From NCBI GenBank assembly GCA_002989075.1, contig PSQN01000017.1:3541453-3605452 (forward strand): a stretch of 64,000 nucleotides of DNA, read 5' to 3'. The notes under the pieces were generated by a model that was given only the letters and a program-made list of their open reading frames with translations, was not told where the DNA came from and did not search any database. A program made the translations under genes and the position numbers. Positions 20,385 to 31,554 of this stretch are shown piece by piece; position 1 is the stretch's first letter, and each line of letters opens with the position of its first letter. The DNA comes from Arthonia radiata (lineage: Eukaryota > Ascomycota > Arthoniomycetes > Arthoniales > Arthoniaceae).

Positions 20385-23300
20385 ATGGACGATTCGCTAC
20401 TAGAGTCTGACCTCGATGCGGCCAGCGGAAGCTCCAACGCTTTCTCACCGGAAGCGAAGGTATGAATACTCGACATATAGAGCAGATGAAAGAAACGCGC
20501 TGACTGATTCCAGCCGAAAGCCAAGCCTGCGCCGAAGAAAGCCGCAGCAAAGCCCAAAGCGGCTCCGAAGAAAATGACCCAAACCACGCTCAAAAGCAAG
20601 CCCGCGTCCAAGAAGCGTGCCGCGCCGGTCTCAGACGACGAGAACTCGGATCATCAATCGGTTGATGATGATTCGCTCTTGTCAAACACGCCCCCTAGTG
20701 CAAAGCGACAGAAGAAAGCACCAGCGCCGAAGAAGTCGTCAGGCAAGCCGCTTCAAGAGATCGATAACGAGAGTTTTGGTGTTGATGGCGCAAACGATAT
20801 TGCGCCGACTGGCAAGCCAAAGAAGGAGCAGTACCAAAAGGTGAGTGATGCTCCGTGTGATGTGGCTCTTCGCTGCTAACAAGCAGTAGTTGACACAACT
20901 TGAACACATCCTGAAGCGCCCCGATACTTATATTGGCTCTGTCGAACGCACGGAGAAGCAAATGTGGGTGTTCAATTCCTCAAGTGGCATGATGGAGCAC
21001 CGTGAAGTCGGATACGTGCCAGGTCTATACAAGATCTTTGACGAAGTACTTGTCAATGCAGCCGACAATAAGCAGCGCGACAAGACCATGAAAGAGATTC
21101 GAGTGACAGTCGATCGCGAAAAAGGCGAGATCAGTGTCAGGAACGATGGCCGCGGCATACCCATTGAGATCCATGATCGTGAGGGGATCTACATCCCGGA
21201 GATGATCTTTGGTCACCTTCTGACGTCTTCGAACTATGATGACGATGAGGCAAAAGTCACAGGCGGGCGTAATGGGTACGGTGCCAAACTTTGCAACGTC
21301 TACTCCACGGAGTTCTCAGTCGAGACTGTAGACTCCAAACACAGCAAGAGGTACAAGCAGACTTGGACAGATAACATGGGCAAGATGGGCAAAGCAAGCA
21401 TTACCAGCCACTCCGGTAAAGATTACACCAGAGTCGCTTTTCGTCCAGACTTCAGCAAGTTTGGCATGAGCGAAATGGATGATGACTTCGAAGCGCTTGT
21501 TAAAAAGAGAGCCTACGACATGGCTGGCACTTGCAAAGGCGTCAAAGTCTATCTGAACGGTGAGAGAATCAAGGCTTCCAATTTCAAGCAGTACATGGAG
21601 ATGTACACCAAAGCCATCTCAGCAGAGAACGCTCCCTCGGAAGACGCACCTTCGAAAGACACGCAAGTCATCCTCACAGACAATCCGAACGAGCGATGGG
21701 AGATCGGGTTCGCAGTATCTGACGGCGCGTTCTCACAAGTCTCGTTCGTGAACTCCATTGCAACAACTTCCGGAGGAAGCCACGTGAACTATATTGCCGA
21801 CCAGGTCATTGATAAACTGATGGCGATCGTCAAGAAGAAGAACAAAGGTGGCGTTGTCCTCAAGCCGACGCAAATCAAAAACCATATCTTCCTATTCGTC
21901 AATTGCCTGATCGTCAATCCAGCCTTTACTTCGCAAACCAAGGAACAGCTGACTACGAAGCCGAGCCAATTCGGCAGCAAGTGCGCTGTTAGCGAGAAAT
22001 TCCTGAAAGACATAGCCAAGACGGAAGCCGTTGACAACATTCTACACTTTGCTCAGCGAAAAGCCGAACAGGTCCTGAAGAAGTCGGATGGCAATCGTCG
22101 AAGCCGTATGAACAACGCCAAACTGACGGATGCGAACAAGGCCGGCACCAAAGACGGTCATCAATGCACGTTGATCCTGACTGAAGGTGACTCCGCCAGT
22201 TTGCTTGCCCTTGCTGGGAGAGCCGTCCTGGATCCTGATCGCATCGGAGTATTTCCCTTGCGTGGTAAGCTCTTGAACGTACGCGATGCGTCAGTGGAGC
22301 AGATCTCAAAAAATCAGGAAATCCAAAACATCAAGAAATTCATGGGCTTGCAACACAAAAAGCAATACGATGATACCAAGAGTCTACGTTATGGCCATCT
22401 AATGATTATGACAGATCAAGATCATGATGGCAGCCACATCAAAGGACTCTTAATCAACTTCCTTGAGTGTCATCACCCAAGCTTACTGAAACTTCCCGGA
22501 TTCTTGCAGGTTTTCATCACGCCAATTGTAAAAGTCTGGAAGGGGGACCCCAAGAATCCAAAGAAGTTGCAATCGTTCTTCACGATGCCCGAGTATGAGC
22601 AGTGGAAACTGGAACCCGGTCATCAGCGTGGCTGGGAGCACAAATACTTCAAGGGACTGGGTACCAGTAGCCCGAGTGACGCGGAGATCTACTTCAGCAA
22701 CCCCGATCGCCACTTGAAGGAGTTCAGCACCATGAAGCCTGACGAGTCTCCTCTCATTGACCTGGCGTTCTCGAAGAAGAAGGCTGATGCTCGCAAGGAG
22801 TGGTTGAGGCAGTTCGTGCCTGGAACGTACCTTGACATGCGCATCCCTGAGATCACCTACAACGACTTTGTCAACAAAGAGCTTATATTGTTCAGTATGG
22901 CCGACAACCAGCGATCCATCCCTTCAGTTATCGACGGACTGAAGCCTGGTCAGCGTAAAGTACTTTATACTTGCTTCCGGCGCAACCTCAAGAAGGACGT
23001 GAAAGTAGTGGAGTTGGCAGGTTCAGTGTCGGGTCTGACAGCTTACTCCTATGGCGAAACCTCGCTGCAACAGACCATCGTAGGCCTTGCGCAAACTTTT
23101 GTGGGATCGAACAACGTCAACTGCTTGGAGCCCAGCGGCAACTTCGGGTCACGTCTACAGGGGGGTTCAGATTGCGCCAGTGCGCGTTATATCTACACAA
23201 GACTATCGCCCTTCGCCCGCATGGTCTTCAACACTAGTGATGAGCCGCTCCTGACCTACAACCAGGACGACGGGAAAGATATAGAGCCCGAGATGTATAT

Positions 23301-25752
23301 GCCTGTCGTACCTATGATTCTGATCAATGGTGCGGACGGTATTGGCACAGGTTGGAGTTCATCAATTCCCAACTATAGCCCAGAGGACATTGTTGAGAAT
23401 CTGAAGCGCAGGATGGTGGGCGAGTCGAAAGACGATATGCTGCCAATGAAGCCATGGTTTAGAGGCTGGTCAGGAGAGACTGAGGATATTGGCGGTGATC
23501 GGTTCAAGTTCTCTGGCCGTATTCAACAGACCGGTAACAACGAAGTCGAAATTACGGAACTTCCTGTTCGGTACTGGACGCAAGATTTCAAAGACAAGCT
23601 CGAAGAGATCCTCAAAGCGGAAAAGGTTCCCTCTTTCATCAAGGACTATACGGAGTACAACACCCCTGAGAAGGTGCACTTCATCATCAAATTGGAAGAC
23701 AAGAACATGAAGTCATCATTGGACAAGGGTCTCGAAGAGGCTTTCAAGCTTTCCAAAACGATGGCAACTACCAATCTCGTCGCGTTTGACGCTCAGGGTC
23801 GCATTCACAAATACGCCAGCGTGCTGGACATTCTGGAAGAATTTTTCCATGTGCGCCTGCAATTCTACGATCGACGCAAGGCCAACATGCTGGCAGAGAT
23901 GCAGAAGGACCTCATGAAATTGAACAATCAAGCTCGCTTCGTCAAGATGATTGTCGATGAAAAACTTACTGTCAGCCGCAAGAAGAAAGCCGCCTTGGTG
24001 CAGGAGCTTCGAAAGCTGGGCTTCGATCCCATCCCAAAGACTGTCGACCCTCGCAAAGAAGGCGAGCTTGAACCACTGGTCGACCCTGACGCCGACGTCG
24101 AAGAAGAGCAGGAGAATGCTAACACAGGTGCCAACGATTACGATTACCTGCTTGGCATGGCTATCTGGTCTCTCACGCAAGAACGCATTGACAAATTGCT
24201 GAAACAAATCGGCGATAAGGAAGAGGAGTTCAACAAGCTGACAGAGACTCCCGCGAAGGTACTTTGGACACGGGACCTTGACGATTTCCTTGCCGAGTGG
24301 CGCTTCCAGCTCGAAGACGAGAGCAATCGACGCAAGAAGGCCGCGAAGCAAGGCCGCCGTGCGTCAGCGAAGCTGCGCATCGGTGGGAAGGGCGGCTTGA
24401 AGAAGCGGAAGCAAGGAAGCGATGATGATTCCGACTTTGGCGATAGAAAACCAAAGAAGTCTGCTCCATCTGCCGCCAAAGGCGGAAACAAACCTAGCGA
24501 CATCTATGCATATCTCAAGAAAGAGAAGTCAGCGTCTGTTGAGCCAAGTAGGCCTCTGGCGAGCAAAGGACTTGCGTCTACTTTCGAAGACAAGAAGACT
24601 TTGAAGAGTGCGCTTGATGACATTGACGAGGTCCAACCTATGGAGCTGGAGCCAAAGCCAAAGCCAGCTGCGACAGCGTCGAAATCTGCAACGACGAAAC
24701 CCGTGCTGGCCGATGTAGATTCAGACTCAGACGTGGCGTTCGCCGTGGGCGCCAAGTTGTCATCGAAACCATCAGAAGAGGCGACTCGCCCAGGAAGTCG
24801 AGCTGCAGCCAAGCCTGTCAAATATGCTCAGGATCGCTCCTCAGCCGGCGACGAAAGCGATGGCGAGGACATGCTTGGCGACGTCGCGAGCCTAGTCAAG
24901 GGGCGAGCGGTGACTGCCCCCAACGGCGACACGGCCAAAGACAAACAACTCTTCTCCGCCTCCCACCAAGCGTCAGCCTCACGCCCAAGCAGCAGCTCCA
25001 GCGGCATTGTTCCGACCAAGCCCGCCGTCCGCGCCTCAAAGTCTCGCGTGCATGATGACGAGAGCGACGCCATCGACGACACCAATTACGAGGGCCTCAT
25101 GCCCAAGAGCTCGCCCCAGAAACCCGCTGCCCGCAACGCCAGGGATGCATTCGCCTCCGACGACGAGGACGATAGCTTTGCCGCGCCTTCCAAACCCGCT
25201 TCGAAACCGGCTGCTGCGGCTTTGTCCAAGCCCAAGGCTAATGGCGCGAGCAAGCTGCAGCCCAAGAAAGTGAAGGAAGCTACATCGCAGCCTGCGCCAA
25301 AGCCTGCGTCGAAGCCAGCAGTCGAGAAGCCGAAGACTCAGAGTCCCGCGGCGAAGGCCTATGCTAAGAGTCGTGCGAGGTACGATCAGAAGCAAGCGAA
25401 GATATCAGCTGCATACACGAAGCCGCCGAAGCCGCCCGTTTTGGAGCTTGATGACGATGAGCTTGAAGACGATGAGGAGGAGGTAGTGAAGAAAGCGGCG
25501 AAGAAGGTGGCGCCAAAGAAGGGGAAGAAGAAGGTGGATAGTGATGACGAAGACGAGATCGATGCGGTGGTGAACGACATCCTCAGTGATGACGAGCCTG
25601 CAGCACCTGCGGCGAGGCCTAGTAGGCGAGCTGCCGCCGCGCCATCGAAGGGGCGATATGTGGTGGACTTCGACGACAGTGAAGATGATGAGCCTGAAGT
25701 CGCAGATGACGGAAGTGCTGATGATTTCGGTAATGATGAGGATGATGATTGA
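20385..25752 (+). CDS. top2: DNA topoisomerase II, 1754 aa
   Basis: Type IIA topoisomerase, which passes one DNA duplex through another using ATP in the nucleus. Exons are 20385-20459, 20514-20840 and 20890-25752 (75 + 327 + 4863 nt). The N-terminus is Lys/Ala/Pro-rich. The GHKL ATPase follows (DEVLVNAADN, then NDGRGIPIE and GGRNGYGAKLCN). The TOPRIM acidic motif EGDSAS starts near residue 566 and the DQDHDGSHIKGL motif follows. The catalytic tyrosine is the first Tyr in SARYIYTRL, about residue 901. The last 350 or so residues are a Lys/Ser/Asp-rich tail with many casein-kinase-like acidic Ser clusters, typical of the divergent Top2 C-terminus. The second intron ends in a tandem CAGTAG, where only the TAG acceptor keeps the frame open. 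Confidence 0.97.
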
Positions 25753-28527
25753 GCGGGTATCGGGCTGCACGGATGCGTGGGTAAATTGCATGGTGGTGAT
25801 GGTAGGCGTTATGAGATGTGGAGATTGCGCTGGAACGTGTGGGCATGGCCAATGCAGACGGATTCGGAGCAATGTGGTTTTGGTTGGATCAAGATGGTGA
25901 TGAGCATTTCCTAGCTTCGTTCTATTTTAATCAGCATTTCGTGTCGATGGGGGCTTTCAAGGCTCTTTATGGAACATGACTATGTCAAACGGTCTCCTTC
26001 TTGCTTTCCGGTCCTGTGTGTGCTAATGGGTATATTATTGTAATTTGAGATATGGTGTACTGTATCTGGGCTGGTGCATGATGCAAGCGGGTTGTTGTGG
26101 TTGCTCTTTCGAGGAGAGACAGCACTCCTTCGCAAGGATGGCAAACATAGTACTTGATTGAGAGCAGATCCGCCGTAGAGACTCTGGCGCATGATGAAAA
26201 CCTGGCAGTGCGTCAGCAAAGGGTCTTGTCTGCCTGATTGGACGCACACGATCAAACGTATGTTGACCTACTTATACCACTTTGAGGCACATGCTTTGCT
26301 CCTGTATGAAAGCACATTCGAGGCTTGGAGCCAAGCACTGAAACCGTCGATGAGGAGCTGGACACTCACGTCGAGATTGGAAGGTCGGAAATGGAGATGA
26401 CTTTGGGGGGTTTTGAAGCGCAGACGATTACCGGAGGCCACCTTTGAAAACTTTCGAACTAGAATGGGAGCGAGGGGAACTTGAACAATCGAGACGAACA
26501 TTGGGAGCCGGGAAAAGGCGCACAAACGCGACGATAGCAAGGGACCTACAGACGTGCGCAAAGAGAAATAGTTGCCCAGACAGTTCACGGCTGGAATGGT
26601 CTTGACATACGCATTCGTTTTTGGTAAATCTGAGCGAAAGGGATCCCTGGAAATTATGAGCTTCGAGACATCTCAACAACGGCGATTTGACCCAGAACCA
26701 ACCAAGACCCCTTTCTGAAGCGCTGAGCCTGAAGAATAGGCAAGCAGAGGGGCCCTCGCCACCTGAGAGGCAATGACGTTGGTCCACAGACCGCCATTGT
26801 GGGCTTTGTGAATCGAGCAAGTCCACCGCTTCTTGGCGTGGGTCGCGGGGCAGGAGGGCTGCTTCCTGGCCGGATTGTCTGCTCCTGCGTCCATCCTGAA
26901 GTGGCTCAAGCTGCATCGGGACTGCTCATTGTTGATTGAATTCACTTCTGAACTGGTCGGTGAAAGTCATCTGCCCATCAAATTCTGCCGTTTTGCTCTC
27001 TTGAAGTTTAGCATGAACTTGCCGAGCTCCTCTGATCAAAATCATTAGTTTTTCTGGAAGAACTATTGAGGACGGTTCTCTATCATAGACCGAATGCTTG
27101 TCTGTGAGAACCTGGTCAATGGCCACACAAGGAGCACTCACGCACCACGCGGACTGCGCCGTCCCGCCGGATATGCATAAACTAAGCATTTCAAGACGCC
27201 ACTTCGCATGCACGCTCAGATCCTCGCGTGAATATTGCAGCCTTGTCAGTTTCTGCATATTGTGATATGTGATTTTGTGAACGACAGAAGTTCTCACGGT
27301 TTTTACAATCACCTCGTGTCGTTTAAGACTCTGTCCTTCTGGCACTTTCCCGCTTATCCTCGAGGCCAAATGTTTGGTTTGATGGCAGTGAACCGTTGAA
27401 GAACCCAGGAAGGTCTTGCAAATGTCCATTGCAAACGGCGATAGATCGATGGGTCAGTGCGTCGGGAAGCTGCATAATGACAACCCGCTAGTGAGAATTG
27501 CGCGTGTTTCACGTTGCTCCGAGCAAGCGCTCCATCAGCCGTCATCTTCTTGTGGTGTCTTTCAATCAAGTGCGAAATACAGTGCTCAATAGCATTGAGC
27601 TCAGCAACGGTGAGAAAACGATTGACTTTGCTTAAGCTCTTAATAGCTCGTGAAAAACGAGCGCATGGTGACACAGATGTTGCTGTGGGTCGTTTGCATG
27701 CGAACATTAATATGCACAGCGGCTATGCAATCACGGATATTGCTCCCGCTTTGTTTGCAAACTGTTGGCGCTGCGCCAAGCTGATAGGCGAGTCCGAGCC
27801 AATTTGTCCCAGTTGGGCATATTCCCGCAGGAGTGGTCTGCACGGATCCCGAAGAGCGTGATGCCATGGAGCTGAGCTGCGGAGGTGATGAAAAGTCTCA
27901 GTAATGCGCTTTCAACGCCCACGACGTTACTCTGGGGGCTGTCTTTGACTCGATGAAGGGTGACGCATCGCCCTTGGTGAAGACACTCGTTTGGGACGAC
28001 GAGATAGCCTAGGGGCGAATCGTCGCTGAGCTTGCCAGTGTAGCCATTGTCATAACCCTTTGAGAATCTCTTCGGGAAAAAGTGGCCTTTCCTTCACCGC
28101 ATCGTCGTCCGCACAAAGGTGGATGCCTAGAGGTGCATATCCTCATGCAGGTAACAAACTAAACTGTGCTAGGAGTTCGAGCTTGACTTCAGAGACAAAG
28201 TGATTTCTCGATCAAGGCGTCCATGGTCCACTTGGTCCAGCCGTTGCAAGCTCCCATGGAAAAGGCGGTATGTCAACCACTGGTCGATAAGTATTCTCCC
28301 CCGGAATGCTCGATGCCCGGGCCTCTTCGACTCGATTGTACAAGCCACTTGTCAACTCCGCAAAGTCGATTCTGTGGAACAATCAACACTCTGGTCCTGA
28401 GGTTGGATATTTTCATCTGGCTTGTCAGATTCCGTCCCATCATCAAGTGAAACTATTCAACGTGTCCATTGCATTACCCTAGACTCTTTAGTCATCCACG
28501 GTCATTCCCGCCGTCACTATCACCGCC
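25753..28527. other. 2.8-kb intergenic region, no supported gene
   Basis: This holds the 3' flank of top2 and the 5' flank of the Xbp1-like gene. Overlapping minus-strand frames of 100-170 codons (26428-26916, 26926-27429, 27354-27707) have no family motif, and plus-strand frames are shorter. It could contain a non-coding RNA or a long leader; the sequence does not show which. No transposon or tRNA is seen. Confidence 0.45.
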
Positions 28528-29948
28528 ATGAACATCTCGGCTCTGCTGAACCCTGAAAGTGAGGGTCGCCGATCTTTCTTCAGTATCGGGCGAGCATTTT
28601 CACTCCGGCGGACTTCAACAAGCACCGATGAGGACAAAATCGGGACGCCAGCACCCAAGAGCACCAGCAAAGAGGCCAAAGACGCACCAAAGTTTGAGAA
28701 GGGTGACCCAGTGGGCGAGGTCAAGTACCCACCTTTCTATGTCACATCGAGCAGCCTTCGCCGACAGATGAAGCGGTATGCCATCTTCCCTGAGTCTGGG
28801 ATTGAAAGCTACCCCAGGCACATCCCATACAGCAGTGAGAAGAAACGCTTCTCGGCGAAGACCGGAAGGGATGCCTTCGAAGGTGAGACCGATAAACCCC
28901 AGACGCCGCTGATGAAATGCGTTGCTGACTTACACAGTGCTCCAGTACACCTTCCGCTACAACGAGAAAGCCGAAGAGGATGAAGACACCAGAGAACATG
29001 AGGGCGAGAAGAGTTGGACTGTCATGTGGGACTACAATGTCGGCCTTGTCCGCATCACACCTTTCTTCAAGTGTCAAGAGTACCAAAAGGTGTGTTCGAT
29101 CGCTTCATGCTCGTAAATGTCGAATGCTTACCAATCTTGACGCAGACCATCCCGGCCAAGGTTATCGGGCAGAATACTGGTCTGGGAGACCTGTGCCACT
29201 CCATCACCGGCGGTGCGCTGGCAGCACAAGGTCAGCACATTCTGTCCCCTCATTCAAGAAAGTCTTCACTGACATGCCAGCAGGCTACTGGATGCCGTAT
29301 CAAGCAGCAAAGATGATTGCGGCAACCTTTTGCTGGAAGATTCGCTACGCGCTGATCCCACTCTTCGGTCCCGACTTCTTGGACATCTGCACCCATCCAT
29401 CAGACCCTGCGTACAAGCGTTTCACCATTGATCCAGCCATCATCGAGCAGTGTGTGCTGGAGCACAGCGCAAAGGCACAGGGTAAAAAGCCGCGGGAAAT
29501 ACCGGGAAGCCATCCAACAACGACTCGCTCACTTTCTCCTGCACAAAATGCTGAAAAGGTGAGGCCTCGTCCTCTGCGTCCTCGCGCGTCACGCAAGGCT
29601 CGTATCATTGAGTCAGAAGAGACCGACAAGAATTCCACCCCGGCAGCCACATCGCCGGCGCAGAGTGAGGCGGATACGGCCTATGAGCCGCTGACGCCAG
29701 CTTCTCTACAGGAGATGCCACAGGCCTCGACATCAAGCACTGCGGTAGACCGTCAGTGGGAAGCAGCGAACAAGCGTGTCCAAAAGCGACGATTCTGCGA
29801 CACTGAGCCGGAGTCGTCTCCCTCCACTCCACCGCAGATGCCTAATAAGAGGAAGAGGAAGATAGGACACTTCACAGTGGACGAGGCAAGAGCTGCGTAC
29901 CAACTTCTTGAGCTGCGCTATTCACAGCCTGACGACCTTGCCTCCTGA
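28528..29948 (+). CDS. Xbp1-like APSES-type transcription factor, 418 aa
   Basis: Exons are 28528-28882, 28938-29089, 29146-29230 and 29284-29948, with consistent phases (1257 nt). After a Ser/Thr-rich leader, the central block reads like the fungal Xbp1/APSES DNA-binding domain: SWTVMWDYNVGLVRITPFFK, then TIPAKVIGQNTGLGDLCHSITGG, GYWMPYQAAKMIAATFCW and PLFGPDF (about residues 135-240). The C-terminal part is disordered with basic clusters (NKRKRKIGHF), likely nuclear signals. Yeast Xbp1 is a stress and quiescence repressor; the role here is inferred from that. The last intron ends CAGCAG, and either acceptor keeps the frame. It is convergent with the GST gene. Confidence 0.85.
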
Positions 29949-30173
29949 TATGGGCGAGAATAACTGCACACACGGTCGCTGCAGCATTCGACGAATTGAT
30001 GACCTGAGATTAATGATATCAACCGTTGCGGGGATGAGCATTGCACTGGTTCGCCCCCTCTTCGTAATTTCATGCTTCGTGAGGTTTACTACATACGAGA
30101 TCTGGCAAGAGCTTATCAATCCCAGTCCCGAATTGGACACGTATCGTACGTGCCAAAAGCCAGATTGAACGGC

Positions 30174-31047
30174 TCACTTGCTCTCGGCTTTCATTTTGTC
30201 GATCCTCTTCTGCATGCGTCCTTGAAAACGCTCAGCATCGAAAATATCTGTGACGCTCGATTGCTTCATGAGATGTGAGGCCCATATGGAGAAATTGGGC
30301 AAGCCCTCCAGGTCGCGCTTAAAGCTTGCAGGTAGCTGCTTGTCATTGCACAATGCATACCACCGCAGAACGAACGGAGCGGCGTTGACCTTTTAAGGGT
30401 GTAAGCGCAGCAGCGGCCTGACAAGTAGGCTGCTTACCTCGACTAGCGTTAGCTTCTCACTGCCGCCGAAGAATGGATTGGCGTTCTCTAGAAGAGGCTC
30501 AATCTCGCGTTGAATGACCTGCACCCATTCTTTGCACTTTGCTTCCTTTTCAGCTAGGCTATCAGCCTTGAGAACAGGATACTGTAGTGGCTGCATCTTA
30601 GAATCCCAAGTATCAATGAAGAATTTGGATCTCGCCCTGAGCAACGGTGCTCGCGGCGATTCGAATGATGCAGGTATCAAATGAGAAGGGCGAGAATCAG
30701 CCAAGAACTGGACTACAACACCACTCTCGGTGATAATTTCGTTACCCAACACGCCATTAGAGAACTTCATGGAAGGCACTAAGCCTCGCTGTGATGGCCT
30801 TTAGCCAAAACACCAACGTCAGTGGTTAGCATCCGAGTGGTCAGCTTACTGGGTTGACCTTGAGGTACCAAGGCTCTCGCGGAGTATCCAGATCAATGAT
30901 GGTCTCTTCAAACGGAAGGTCGAGCTCTGCTAACGCGATATGAGCTCGATGTGCGTACGGGCAGTCATGGTTTGTGTAAAGTTGTATCTTCGGAGCTACA
31001 TCGCCGCTCACGGCTCCACTAGTATTGCCGTTGACGTGAGCTGCCAT
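30174..31047 (-). CDS. Glutathione S-transferase (omega-like), 254 aa
   Basis: Exons are 31047-30850, 30788-30438 and 30389-30174 (198 + 351 + 216 nt). The N-terminal thioredoxin fold has CPYAHRAHIALAELDLPFEE with Cys29 at the omega-class active-site position. NPRGLVP supplies the cis-Pro loop, and ITESGVVVQFLAD holds the Glu-Ser glutathione-binding pair. The C-terminal helical domain completes a cytosolic GST of normal size. The family normally detoxifies electrophiles or reduces dehydroascorbate and thiols; the exact substrate cannot be read from sequence. The start is the ATG in front of the polar leader; upstream codons of the frame lie in promoter-like sequence. It diverges from ncl1. 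Confidence 0.9.
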
Positions 31048-31554
31048 TGTCGGTGATTTGGAACGAAGATGCGGGAGCAGCTGCGACAACTTGCACGAAG
31101 AACTTATAGATTTCGAATGCTTGCAATGCTTATAAACAGTGCCTTGGATGCTTATAAATGTTACTGCGGTGCGAGTCACCACCCTCACATACTCGAGAGC
31201 GCTAAAGGTATCATATACTACCCAATATGGTAGTGACATCATTCTGGTAGAGCTGTGGAGCTCCACACTTTCCAATGTCGCTCTCTCACAAATAGCTCTC
31301 AAGTGCTACTCGGGCAACGCTTGGAACTTCGTGCTCGTATTCATTTCATCGCAGAACTACTTTCGTCCCGGCAGACGTAAGGTCGAGGCCACACCAGAGA
31401 GCATTGAGCCATCACGAAAACGTGGAGCTTGTGTTCGAGGCACCCAATTCGAAACCTTCAATCGTTCGCTATTCCTTGAAGACCATCCTCTTGCGTTAGC
31501 CACATGATCGCAAAGATTTCATAGAACCCTTCCGTCGTTTTTCACGTCGCTGGT
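31048..31554. promoter_or_regulatory. Divergent promoter region of the GST and ncl1 genes
   Basis: 507 bp between divergent start codons. An 11-bp direct repeat containing a TATAAA core occurs at 31126-31136 and 31148-31158, oriented toward ncl1. A 122-codon plus-strand frame (31139-31507) crosses it but has no recognisable content. Confidence 0.4.
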
